A stretch of 49,162 nucleotides of DNA from NCBI RefSeq assembly GCF_000172415.1, contig NZ_ABLD01000030.1, forward strand, positions 1 through 49,162. Direction: 5' to 3'. Each line of letters opens with the position of its first letter. Position 1 is the stretch's first letter. Origin of the DNA: Paraburkholderia graminis C4D1M (GTDB lineage Bacteria > Pseudomonadota > Gammaproteobacteria > Burkholderiales > Burkholderiaceae). The notes beneath the pieces are model-generated. The model was not told the DNA's origin, did no database searches, and was given only the letters and a program-made list of their open reading frames with translations. The position numbers and the translations under genes were made by a program. Shown here piece after piece: positions 1-7,283 of the stretch.

Positions 1-242
1 CGGTCAGAGCGGCGGCGCGCCATGTGGCGCGCGTTCTGGTTGTCAAGTTCGAGTGGCGTCACGCCGGGTGTCCGGCGCGACGTCAGCAGGTTTCGGAGCG
101 GCGCTCGTGCAAACGTGCCGTTTCCTGAAAGCGGCCGCCGGCGGTATCGGCGGTCTGCATACCAAGTGGAGTGGGTTTCGAAGGGCGGGTAATGGCCAAC
201 TGGCCGACCGCACACCCATATCCATCTAATAATGGAGTTGTC
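1..242 (+). other. Non-coding region upstream of rpmI
   Basis: I see no credible gene here. A perfect 7-bp GC hairpin (15-21 with 26-32, 4-nt loop) is followed by a moderately T-rich stretch and could be a terminator or processing structure behind an upstream gene. In related bacteria infC usually precedes rpmI, but no infC C-terminus can be read in the window. A Shine-Dalgarno-like GGAG lies about 6 nt before the rpmI ATG. Confidence 0.5.
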
Positions 243-440
243 ATGCCGAAGATGAAGACCAAGAAGAGTGCTGCAAAGCGCTTCGTGGTGCGTCCGGGCG
301 GTACCGTCAAGCGCGGTCAAGCCTTCAAGCGCCACATTCTTACCAAGAAGACCACCAAGAACAAACGCCATCTGCGCGGTTCGACGGCAGTTCATGATTC
401 CGATCTGAACTCCGTGCGCGCAATGCTGCCGTTCGCTTAA
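243..440 (+). CDS. rpmI: 50S ribosomal protein L35
   Basis: This is a small basic protein of the large ribosomal subunit. The 65-residue product has the expected family length, starts MPKMKTKKSA and carries the conserved KRHLR segment near residue 41. The ATG at 243 is chosen because it follows a GGAG ribosome binding site and gives the canonical N-terminus; the longer open frame from 171 would add 24 residues unlike L35. The gene lies 29 bp before rplT on the same strand, the usual rpmI-rplT pair. In other bacteria L20 autoregulates this operon through the mRNA, but I did not identify such a site here. Confidence 0.97.
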   Translation: MPKMKTKKSAAKRFVVRPGGTVKRGQAFKRHILTKKTTKNKRHLRGSTAVHDSDLNSVRAMLPFA

Positions 441-469
441 CCCTTAACCGAAACTCATAGGAGCAAGAC

Positions 470-829
470 ATGCCTCGAGTAAAACGTGGGGTTACCGCAC
501 GGGCCCGTCACAAGAAGATCATCAAGCTGGCCAAGGGTTACCGCGGCCGTCGCAATAACGTCTATCGCATCGCCAAGCAGGCGGTCATGCGCGCAGGCCA
601 GTACGCCTACCGCGATCGCCGCAACAAGAAGCGCGTGTTCCGTGCATTGTGGATCACGCGTATCAACGCGGCGGTGCGTCAGCACGACATGACGTACAGC
701 GTGTTCATCAACGGCCTGAAGAAGGCTTCGATCGAACTGGACCGCAAGGTGCTGGCCGACATGGCTGTGTTCGACAAGGCTGCTTTTGCTGCGATCGTTC
801 AGCAGGTGAAAGCCGCCGTTGCAGCCTGA
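470..829 (+). CDS. rplT: 50S ribosomal protein L20
   Basis: L20 binds 23S rRNA and is needed early in 50S assembly. The 119-residue product has the standard length and typical features: an N-terminal MPRVKRGV, a very basic helical extension with RRNNVYR and a globular C-terminal half containing FINGLKKA. A ribosome binding site (AGGAGC) precedes the ATG. It follows rpmI after 29 bp and is followed by a strong hairpin before pheS, so the ribosomal pair and the PheRS genes may be only partly co-transcribed. Confidence 0.98.
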
Positions 830-896
830 TTGCGCTTCTGGCAATTAACACTGCGTGGTTCGTTGCAGCGAACATCCGGTAGTCTCGGTGACGCTG

Positions 897-936
897 CAAC
901 AAAAACGGGGCTCCTCACCGAGCCCCGTTTTTGTTG
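897..936 (+). terminator. Strong hairpin between rplT and pheS
   Basis: A perfect 17-bp inverted repeat (897-913 with 920-936, 6-nt loop) has a GC-rich core and an A-tract/T-tract pair at the base, the form of a Rho-independent terminator. It sits between rplT and pheS. Two other possible pairings overlap it: 862-870 with 892-900, and 884-891 with 915-922. The second would block the base of the terminator 3' arm, so conditional read-through is possible. No Phe-rich leader peptide was found. Confidence 0.8.
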
Positions 937-987
937 GTAGAACCAGTTTTGTTTCGATAGAACACTGACGTTGAAATGATGGGATCA

Positions 988-2001
988 ATGGATCTGGACC
1001 AGATTGTCGCCGACGCGCAAAAAGCCTTCGCAGAAGCCTCCGACGTCACCACGCTCGAGAACGAGAAAGCGCGCTTTCTCGGTAAATCGGGCGCGCTGAC
1101 AGAACTGTTGAAGGGCCTTGGCAAACTCGATCCCGAAACGCGCAAGACCGAAGGCGCACGGATCAACCTCGTCAAGCAACAGGTCGAAGCCGCGTTGACG
1201 GCGCGCCGCCAGGCGCTGGCCGACGCGTTGCTGAACCAGCGCCTCGCCGCCGAAGCGATCGACGTCACCTTGCCGGGACGCGGCGCCCATGCCGGCAGCC
1301 TGCACCCGGTGATGCGCACGTGGGAGCGCGTCGAACAGATTTTCGGCAGCATCGGTTTCGACGTGGCCGACGGCCCCGAGATCGAAACCGACTGGTACAA
1401 CTTCACCTCGCTGAACAGCCCGGAAAACCATCCGGCGCGTTCGATGCAGGACACGTTCTACGTCGACGGCAAAGATGCCGACGGCCGTCAACTGCTGCTG
1501 CGCACGCATACGAGCCCGATGCAGGTCCGCTACGCGCGCACCAACACGCCGCCTATCAAGGTGATCGTGCCGGGCCGCACGTATCGCGTGGACAGCGACG
1601 CGACTCACTCGCCCATGTTCAACCAGGTCGAAGGCCTGTGGATCGAAGAGAACATCAGCTTCGCGGATCTTAAGGGCGTCTATACCGACTTTCTCAAGAA
1701 GTTCTTCGAGCGCGACGATATTCAGGTGCGTTTCCGCCCGTCTTATTTTCCGTTCACCGAACCGTCGGCTGAGATCGACATGTTGTTCGAAACGGGCAAG
1801 AACGCGGGCAAGTGGCTCGAGATTTCTGGTTCCGGCCAGGTTCATCCCACGGTGATCCGCAACATGGGCCTCGACCCGGAGCGCTACATCGGCTTTGCCT
1901 TCGGCAGCGGCCTCGAGCGGCTCACCATGTTGCGCTACGGCGTGCAGGACCTGCGTCTGTTCTTCGAAAACGACCTGCGTTTCCTGCGTCAATTTGCCTG
2001 A
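988..2001 (+). CDS. pheS: Phenylalanine--tRNA ligase alpha subunit
   Basis: This is the catalytic alpha subunit of the alpha2-beta2 cytoplasmic class II synthetase that charges tRNA-Phe. The 337-residue product has an N-terminal coiled-coil tRNA-binding arm over about the first 90 residues, then the class II core with motif 2 around FRPSYFPFTEPSAEID and motif 3 GSGLERLTML near the C-terminus. The ATG at 988 gives the canonical MDLDQIV start. In-frame ATGs at 976 and 979 would add three or four residues, and ribosome binding sites are weak for all. pheT follows after 184 bp, longer than usual because the gap carries a tandem repeat. Confidence 0.96.
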   Translation: MDLDQIVADAQKAFAEASDVTTLENEKARFLGKSGALTELLKGLGKLDPETRKTEGARINLVKQQVEAALTARRQALADALLNQRLAAEAIDVTLPGRGAHAGSLHPVMRTWERVEQIFGSIGFDVADGPEIETDWYNFTSLNSPENHPARSMQDTFYVDGKDADGRQLLLRTHTSPMQVRYARTNTPPIKVIVPGRTYRVDSDATHSPMFNQVEGLWIEENISFADLKGVYTDFLKKFFERDDIQVRFRPSYFPFTEPSAEIDMLFETGKNAGKWLEISGSGQVHPTVIRNMGLDPERYIGFAFGSGLERLTMLRYGVQDLRLFFENDLRFLRQFA

Positions 2002-2096
2002 GCGCGCCTACTGAGCGCGCCCGAGCGAACGCGCACGGCGCGACGACGAGCATAGAGCGCGGCAACGCACGCAGTGCCTGCCGCCAAAGCGTCCCG

Positions 2097-2134
2097 CAGT
2101 GACAAGCAGTGACAAGCAGTGACAAGCAGTGACA
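2097..2134 (+). repeat. Tandem 10-bp repeat in the pheS-pheT gap
   Basis: About 3.8 perfect copies of the unit GACAAGCAGT lie in the pheS-pheT spacer. A degenerate array with the same GACAAGC core occurs at 12769-12798. The function is unknown. Copy number could vary between strains by slippage. Confidence 0.9.
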
Positions 2135-2185
2135 GTTGGCCTCTGCGTCACGTGGACCTAAACCGATCAGAACGTACACAGAACC

Positions 2186-4621
2186 ATGCAATTCCCGGAA
2201 TCCTGGCTGAGAACCTTTGTCGATCCGCAACTGACCACGGACGAGCTGTCGCACGCATTGACGATGGCGGGTCTCGAAGTGGAAGACCTGCGGCCGGCCG
2301 CGCCGCCGACCTCGAAGATCGTGGTCGGTCAGGTGCTGGAAGTCGTCAAGCATCCGGACGCGGACAAGCTCAACGTCTGCCAGGTGAACGCCGGCACGGG
2401 CGCGACGCTGAACATCGTATGCGGTGCGCCGAACGTGGCGCCCGGCATCAAGGTGCCGGTCGCGCTGGTCGGCGCGCAACTGCCGCCGGCCGAAGAGGGC
2501 GGCGCGCCGTTCGCGATCAAGCTTTCGAAGCTGCGCGGTGTGGAAAGCCAGGGCATGCTGTGCTCCGCGCGCGAGCTGAAGCTGTCCGAAGATCATAGCG
2601 GCCTGATGATCCTGCCGGAAGATACGCCGATCGGCCAGGACATCCGCGAAACGCTCAATCTCGACGACACCATTTTCGAAATCAAGTTGACGCCGAACAA
2701 GGCGGACTGCCTGTCGGTGTTCGGCGTGGCGCGCGAAACGTCCGCGATCACCGGCGCACCGTTGCGTCCGCTCGAGATCAAGCCAGTCGAGGTCAAGCTC
2801 AACGAGACGCTGCCTGTCAGAATTTCAGCGCCCGATCTGTGCGGACGTTTCTCGGGCCGCGTCATCCGCGGCGTGAATGCGCGTGCGAAGTCGCCGCAAT
2901 GGATGATCGAACGTCTGGAGCGTTCGGGTCAGCGCAGCATCTCGGCGCTCGTCGATATTTCCAATTACGTGATGCTCGAGCTGGGCCGTCCGTCGCACGT
3001 GTTCGATCTGGACAAGATCCACGGCGGCATGGACGTGCGTTGGGGCCGCAAGGGCGAAACGCTCAAGCTGCTGAACGGCAACACTGTCGAAGTCGACGAA
3101 ACGGTAGGCGTGATCGCCGACGAGCGGCATATCGAAAGTCTCGCGGGCATCATGGGCGGCGACAGCACGGCCGTCACGCTCGACACCACCAACATCTACC
3201 TCGAAGCCGCATTCTGGTGGCCCGACAGCATTCGCGGCCGCTCGCGCAAGTACAACTTCTCGACGGACGCCGGCCATCGCTTCGAGCGCGGCGTCGATTA
3301 CGCGAGCACCGTCGAACATATCGAGCGCATCACGCAACTCATCCTCGACATTTGCGGTGGCGAGGCGGGGCCGGTGGACGACCAGATCGTCAACGTGCCG
3401 CAGCGTGAGCCGGTGAAGATGCGCGTGTCGCGCGCGAACCGCATCATTGGCGTTGCGATCGGCGCTGACGAAATTGCGCAGATTTTCACGCGCCTCGGCC
3501 TCACATTCGAACGCGACGGCGACACCTTTTCGGTCATGCCGCCGTCGTACCGTTTCGACATTGAAATCGAAGAGGACCTGATCGAGGAAGTCGCGCGCAT
3601 CTACGGTTTCGAAAAGATTCCGGCGCGCCCGCCCGTCGCGAAGAGCGAGATGCGCGCGACCCACGAAACGCGCCGCTCGATCCACACTATCCGCCACGCG
3701 CTCGCCGCGCGCGATTACGCGGAAACGGTGAACTTCAGTTTCGTCGACGCCGAGTGGGAACAGGACTTCGCCGGCAACGACAAGCCGGTGCGTTTGCTGA
3801 ACCCGATCGCGAGCCAGTTGTCGGTCATGCGCACGACGCTGTTCGGCAGCCTCATCCACGTGCTGCGCACGAACCTGAACCGGCGCGCCGCCGACCGCGT
3901 GCGCGTGTTCGAAGCGGGCCGCGTGTTCCTGCACGATCCGTCGATCAAGGCGGGCGAGCTGACGGTCGAAGGCTTCGCGCAGCCGAAGATGATCGGCGGC
4001 CTCGCGTACGGTGCGGCGCTCGACGAGCAGTGGGGCGCGCCGGCGCGCACGGTCGACTACTTCGACGTGAAGGCCGACGTCGAGACGTTGCTCGCGCCGG
4101 CGGCGGCGCGCTTCGTGAAAGCGGAGCATCCGGCGCTGCATCCGGGGCGCAGCGCACGCATCGAACTCGATGGCCGCGCGATCGGCTGGATTGGCGAATT
4201 GCATCCGCGCTGGATGCAAAAATATGATTTACCGCATGCGCCGATTCTGTTTGAACTTGAAGCGGACGCATTAATGCAACGCGTATTGCCCACGCCGTCG
4301 GAAGTGTCTAAATTCCCGCCGGTGCGACGCGATATCGCAGTGGTTGTCGATCAGAAAATCGAGGTGCAGGCGCTTCTCGACGAGCTCCAGAAGGCCCAGT
4401 CCGAGCCCGCCTGCAAGACCGTTCAGAAGGTTGCGCTTTTCGACGAATTCCGTCCAAAATCAAACACTTCCGGTGGTCTGGCGGCTCACGAGAAAAGCCT
4501 TGCGTTCCGAGTTACCTTGCAAGATACTGGCGGGACCCTTCAGGACGAAACGGTCGATCTGGCCATTCAGACTCTGGTGGAACGTCTGGCTCGAGTATAT
4601 GGCGCACGGTTGCGCGGATAA
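2186..4621 (+). CDS. pheT: Phenylalanine--tRNA ligase beta subunit
   Basis: This is the beta subunit of PheRS, carrying tRNA-binding and editing functions. The 811-residue product is close to the usual length of about 800. Domains in order are an N-terminal region starting MQFPESWLRTFV, an OB-fold tRNA-binding domain near 40-150 (with VCGAPNV), the B3/B4 editing region near 210-380, B5 near 400-475, the catalytic-like core, and a C-terminal anticodon-binding domain over the last 90 residues or so. The start gives the canonical N-terminus although the ribosome binding site is weak. ihfA follows after 69 bp, the order common in proteobacteria. Confidence 0.97.
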   Translation: MQFPESWLRTFVDPQLTTDELSHALTMAGLEVEDLRPAAPPTSKIVVGQVLEVVKHPDADKLNVCQVNAGTGATLNIVCGAPNVAPGIKVPVALVGAQLPPAEEGGAPFAIKLSKLRGVESQGMLCSARELKLSEDHSGLMILPEDTPIGQDIRETLNLDDTIFEIKLTPNKADCLSVFGVARETSAITGAPLRPLEIKPVEVKLNETLPVRISAPDLCGRFSGRVIRGVNARAKSPQWMIERLERSGQRSISALVDISNYVMLELGRPSHVFDLDKIHGGMDVRWGRKGETLKLLNGNTVEVDETVGVIADERHIESLAGIMGGDSTAVTLDTTNIYLEAAFWWPDSIRGRSRKYNFSTDAGHRFERGVDYASTVEHIERITQLILDICGGEAGPVDDQIVNVPQREPVKMRVSRANRIIGVAIGADEIAQIFTRLGLTFERDGDTFSVMPPSYRFDIEIEEDLIEEVARIYGFEKIPARPPVAKSEMRATHETRRSIHTIRHALAARDYAETVNFSFVDAEWEQDFAGNDKPVRLLNPIASQLSVMRTTLFGSLIHVLRTNLNRRAADRVRVFEAGRVFLHDPSIKAGELTVEGFAQPKMIGGLAYGAALDEQWGAPARTVDYFDVKADVETLLAPAAARFVKAEHPALHPGRSARIELDGRAIGWIGELHPRWMQKYDLPHAPILFELEADALMQRVLPTPSEVSKFPPVRRDIAVVVDQKIEVQALLDELQKAQSEPACKTVQKVALFDEFRPKSNTSGGLAAHEKSLAFRVTLQDTGGTLQDETVDLAIQTLVERLARVYGARLRG

Positions 4622-4690
4622 CCCGCATTTAACAATTGCACGGCTGTTTCCGCATCCTTTGTTTTCTGTCTGGCGCGCCATTTGATAGAT

Positions 4691-5101
4691 ATGAATGAAA
4701 TGAACTCGAGTGATTTCGAAGCCCTTCTTACGGCGCAACGCAGCGCCATGATTCGAGAAATTCCGACATCACCCGCCGCCGTTTCAACTGAAACGCCGAC
4801 GCTCACCAAAGCGGAACTTGCCGAGTTGCTGTTCGACAATGTCGGGCTCAACAAGCGGGAAGCGAAAGACATGGTCGAGGCGTTTTTCGAGGTGATCCGC
4901 GACGCGCTCGAGAGCGGCGACAGCGTCAAGCTGTCGGGCTTCGGCAACTTCCAGTTGCGCGACAAGCCGCAGCGTCCCGGCAGAAACCCGAAAACCGGTG
5001 AGGCGATTCCGATCGCCGCGCGCCGCGTTGTGACGTTTCATGCAAGTCAAAAGCTGAAGGCTCTGGTCGAGAACGGCGCGGAAGCGAGCTTCACGCGCTG
5101 A
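4691..5101 (+). CDS. ihfA: Integration host factor subunit alpha, N-terminally extended
   Basis: IHF alpha pairs with IHF beta to bind and bend DNA at specific sites. The C-terminal ~95 residues are a clear HU/IHF domain (LTKAELAELLFD, GFGNFQLRDK, RPGRNPKTGE, the last being the DNA-inserting proline arm). About 35 extra residues precede the domain compared with E. coli IhfA (99 residues). The ATG at 4691 gives 136 residues; a TTG at 4682 or an ATG at 4700 are alternatives. The pheT-ihfA-merR order supports ihfA rather than hupB. Confidence 0.93.
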   Translation: MNEMNSSDFEALLTAQRSAMIREIPTSPAAVSTETPTLTKAELAELLFDNVGLNKREAKDMVEAFFEVIRDALESGDSVKLSGFGNFQLRDKPQRPGRNPKTGEAIPIAARRVVTFHASQKLKALVENGAEASFTR

Positions 5102-5147
5102 TCGACTGGCGCGTTCCTGCGCAACCCACCACGACGGCTAACTGACG

Positions 5148-5555
5148 ATGACAGCGACGATGGAAAAAGTCGTCTTGCCTCCGATTCCAGCGAAACGCTA
5201 CTTCACGATTGGTGAGGTCAGCGAACTATGCGGTGTGAAGCCGCATGTGCTGCGCTATTGGGAGCAGGAGTTTACGCAGTTGCGGCCGGTGAAGCGGCGC
5301 GGTAATCGCCGGTACTATCAGCATCACGAGGTGCTGTTGATCCGGCGGATTCGCGAGCTGTTGTACGAGCAGGGTTTCACGATCAACGGTGCGCGCAACC
5401 GGCTCGATTCGCATGGCGGCGGCGCGCACGGTGCGCCGGCCGCAGCGGGCGACCAGGTCGAGGGCGTCGCACCGCCGGCGCCGACCACGGTTGAAGTCGA
5501 CGTCGAACAGTTGCGCAAGGAACTGCTTCACGTGATCGACCTGTTGAATCGCTAA
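5148..5555 (+). CDS. MerR-family transcriptional regulator
   Basis: This 135-residue protein has a MerR-type winged helix at about residues 17-85: FTIGEVSELCGVKPHVLRYWE followed by a wing with RRGNRRYY. The rest is Ala/Gly/Pro-rich and lacks the Cys pattern of metal-sensing MerR proteins. It sits directly behind ihfA, an arrangement conserved in many proteobacteria, but its target genes are unknown. An alternative ATG at 5160 would remove four residues; neither start has a clear ribosome binding site. Confidence 0.88.
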   Translation: MTATMEKVVLPPIPAKRYFTIGEVSELCGVKPHVLRYWEQEFTQLRPVKRRGNRRYYQHHEVLLIRRIRELLYEQGFTINGARNRLDSHGGGAHGAPAAAGDQVEGVAPPAPTTVEVDVEQLRKELLHVIDLLNR

Positions 5556-5576
5556 TGGCTTTGTTGGTGGCGGCGG

Positions 5577-5605
5577 TTCTCATCGAATGAAGTGTCTGTT
5601 ATAAT
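5577..5605 (+). promoter_or_regulatory. Sigma70-type promoter of tRNA-Pro
   Basis: A perfect TATAAT at 5600-5605 lies 17 bp after TTCTCA (4 of 6 matches to TTGACA) and 12 bp before the mature tRNA 5' end. Confidence 0.75.
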
Positions 5606-5616
5606 TTCTTGCTGTT

Positions 5617-5697
<81 letters not shown>

Positions 5698-5700
5698 ATC

Positions 5701-5735
5701 AAGGCCTTACAAGCATCGCTTGTAAGGCCTTTTTC
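5701..5735 (+). terminator. Rho-independent terminator after tRNA-Pro
   Basis: A perfect 14-bp stem (5701-5714 with 5718-5731, loop ATC) ends in a T-tract 8 nt behind the tRNA. It also lies just beyond the stop of the convergent MFS gene and could act in both directions. Confidence 0.85.
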
Positions 5736-5783
5736 ATTTGCGCCACAGCGTGCCCCGCCAATCGCGCATTCAGTGCGACGCAT

Positions 5784-7226
5784 TCAGTGCGAAATACTCT
5801 CCAGAGATTTCCCCAACGTCCGCGGCCCCATCAGACCGATCGCGACAATCACAAGCGCCATCGCGCTCGCGATAAAAACAAAGACACCCGTCACGCCGAA
5901 CTCCCTCAGCATAAACGCGATCACAAACGAACTGAACACAGCGGACAACCGGCTCCAGGAATACACGAAGCCCACCGCACGCGCGCGGATCGCCGTCGGA
6001 TAAAGCTCCTGCTGATACGTGTGATAGGTGAACGAGATGATGTTGCCGGCCAGCGTCAGCAGCACGCCGAGCGTCACGATCATCACCGCCGCCGAGGCCT
6101 GGCTGAACAGCAATCCGCTCGCGATATTGATCGCGGCCATGCACACGATCACATGCTTGCGTTCGAAGCGGTCCGCGATCCAGTAGCCAAGCAACGGACC
6201 GAGCGGCGCGGCCAGGCCGATCACCGTCGTATAGAGCAGGCTCGACGTCACAGTGATGCCTTGCTTGACCAGCAGCGTAGGCACCCAGTTGGCGAAACCG
6301 TAGAAGCCGACGGTCTGGAAAATGTGAAAGACGATCAGCATCAGCGTGCGCTTGCGGTAGGGCGGCTGCCACATGTCGGCGAATCGCGCCTTGCGCGGCA
6401 CCGGCGCCGCGGGCCCAGGCTGAGGCAGCGGCTTGCCGTATTGCTGCGCGACTTTTTCTTCCAGACGCGCGAGCACTTCGTCCGCTTCGCGAATTCGCCC
6501 CTTGCTCGCCAGCCAGCGCGGGCTTTCCGGCAGATTTCGCCGGAAGTACCAGACGAAGAGTGCGCTGATGCCGCCGAGCAGCACGACCCAGCGCCAGCCG
6601 TCGAGTCCGAACGGCGTTCTCGGTACGAGCAGATAGGAGAGAAACGCCACCACCGGCACCGCGGAAAAGCCGATCGCCTGACACACTGCAAAAGCCCTGC
6701 CGCGCAAGTGCTTCGGCGCGAGTTCGGACAGGTAGGTGCCGATGGTGATGAGTTCAACGCCGATGCCCATGCCTGAAACGAAGCGCCATAAATTGAGGCC
6801 GTGTGCGGTGTCCTGGAACGCCATCACCGTGTTCGCCGCCATGTACCACAGCAGCGACCAGGTGAAGATCGCTCGTCGGCCAAAACGGTCGGCGAGAAAG
6901 CCGCACGCGATCGTGCCGACGAACAGCCCGGCGAACAGGGCCGCAACGAAGCTTGCGACGCCGGACGTGCCGAAGAGCCCCGACGTCGTGGGCGTGAGAA
7001 TGCCGCTTTTAACGAGACCGGGCGCGACGTAGCCCGTGAAGAGAAGATCGTAAAGCTCGAAAAAGAATCCGAGACTGAGCAGCAGAATCAGCTTCCAGAC
7101 CGCGCGCGTCGCGGGAAGTCTGTCGAGGCGGGCCGAAATTGCTCCGATGCCGGCGACCGTGGCCGCTTCGGCTTGTGCTGCGTCATTACCGACGCGTAGC
7201 GATGACGCGCCCTCCAGAATGGCCAT
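5784..7226 (-). CDS. MFS transporter, sugar/metabolite:H+ symporter type
   Basis: This is a 480-residue inner-membrane carrier with about 12 hydrophobic segments. MFS signatures are present: GFLADRFGRR in the loop after helix 2, RFVSGMGIGVELI in helix 4, and PESPRWL before the central loop. The second half begins with IVFHIFQTVGFYGFANW. The start at 7226 is chosen because AGGAG lies 6 nt upstream; an upstream in-frame ATG at 7247 lacks such a site. It lies 57 bp downstream of the aconitase-family gene on the same strand, so the two are probably one operon and the substrate may be a di- or tricarboxylate. That substrate is inference. Confidence 0.88.
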   Translation of the reverse strand: MAILEGASSLRVGNDAAQAEAATVAGIGAISARLDRLPATRAVWKLILLLSLGFFFELYDLLFTGYVAPGLVKSGILTPTTSGLFGTSGVASFVAALFAGLFVGTIACGFLADRFGRRAIFTWSLLWYMAANTVMAFQDTAHGLNLWRFVSGMGIGVELITIGTYLSELAPKHLRGRAFAVCQAIGFSAVPVVAFLSYLLVPRTPFGLDGWRWVVLLGGISALFVWYFRRNLPESPRWLASKGRIREADEVLARLEEKVAQQYGKPLPQPGPAAPVPRKARFADMWQPPYRKRTLMLIVFHIFQTVGFYGFANWVPTLLVKQGITVTSSLLYTTVIGLAAPLGPLLGYWIADRFERKHVIVCMAAINIASGLLFSQASAAVMIVTLGVLLTLAGNIISFTYHTYQQELYPTAIRARAVGFVYSWSRLSAVFSSFVIAFMLREFGVTGVFVFIASAMALVIVAIGLMGPRTLGKSLESISH

Positions 7227-7283
7227 GCCTGTCTCCTGTATCTGCATCTCTTTTTGAATATGTCACAACTTGCGCCGCGGCCG

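Noticed and set aside
830..987. Phe-rich leader peptide (pheM-like) before pheS
   Set aside because: Short frames here contain one Phe codon at most, so the enteric pheST attenuator cannot be claimed.
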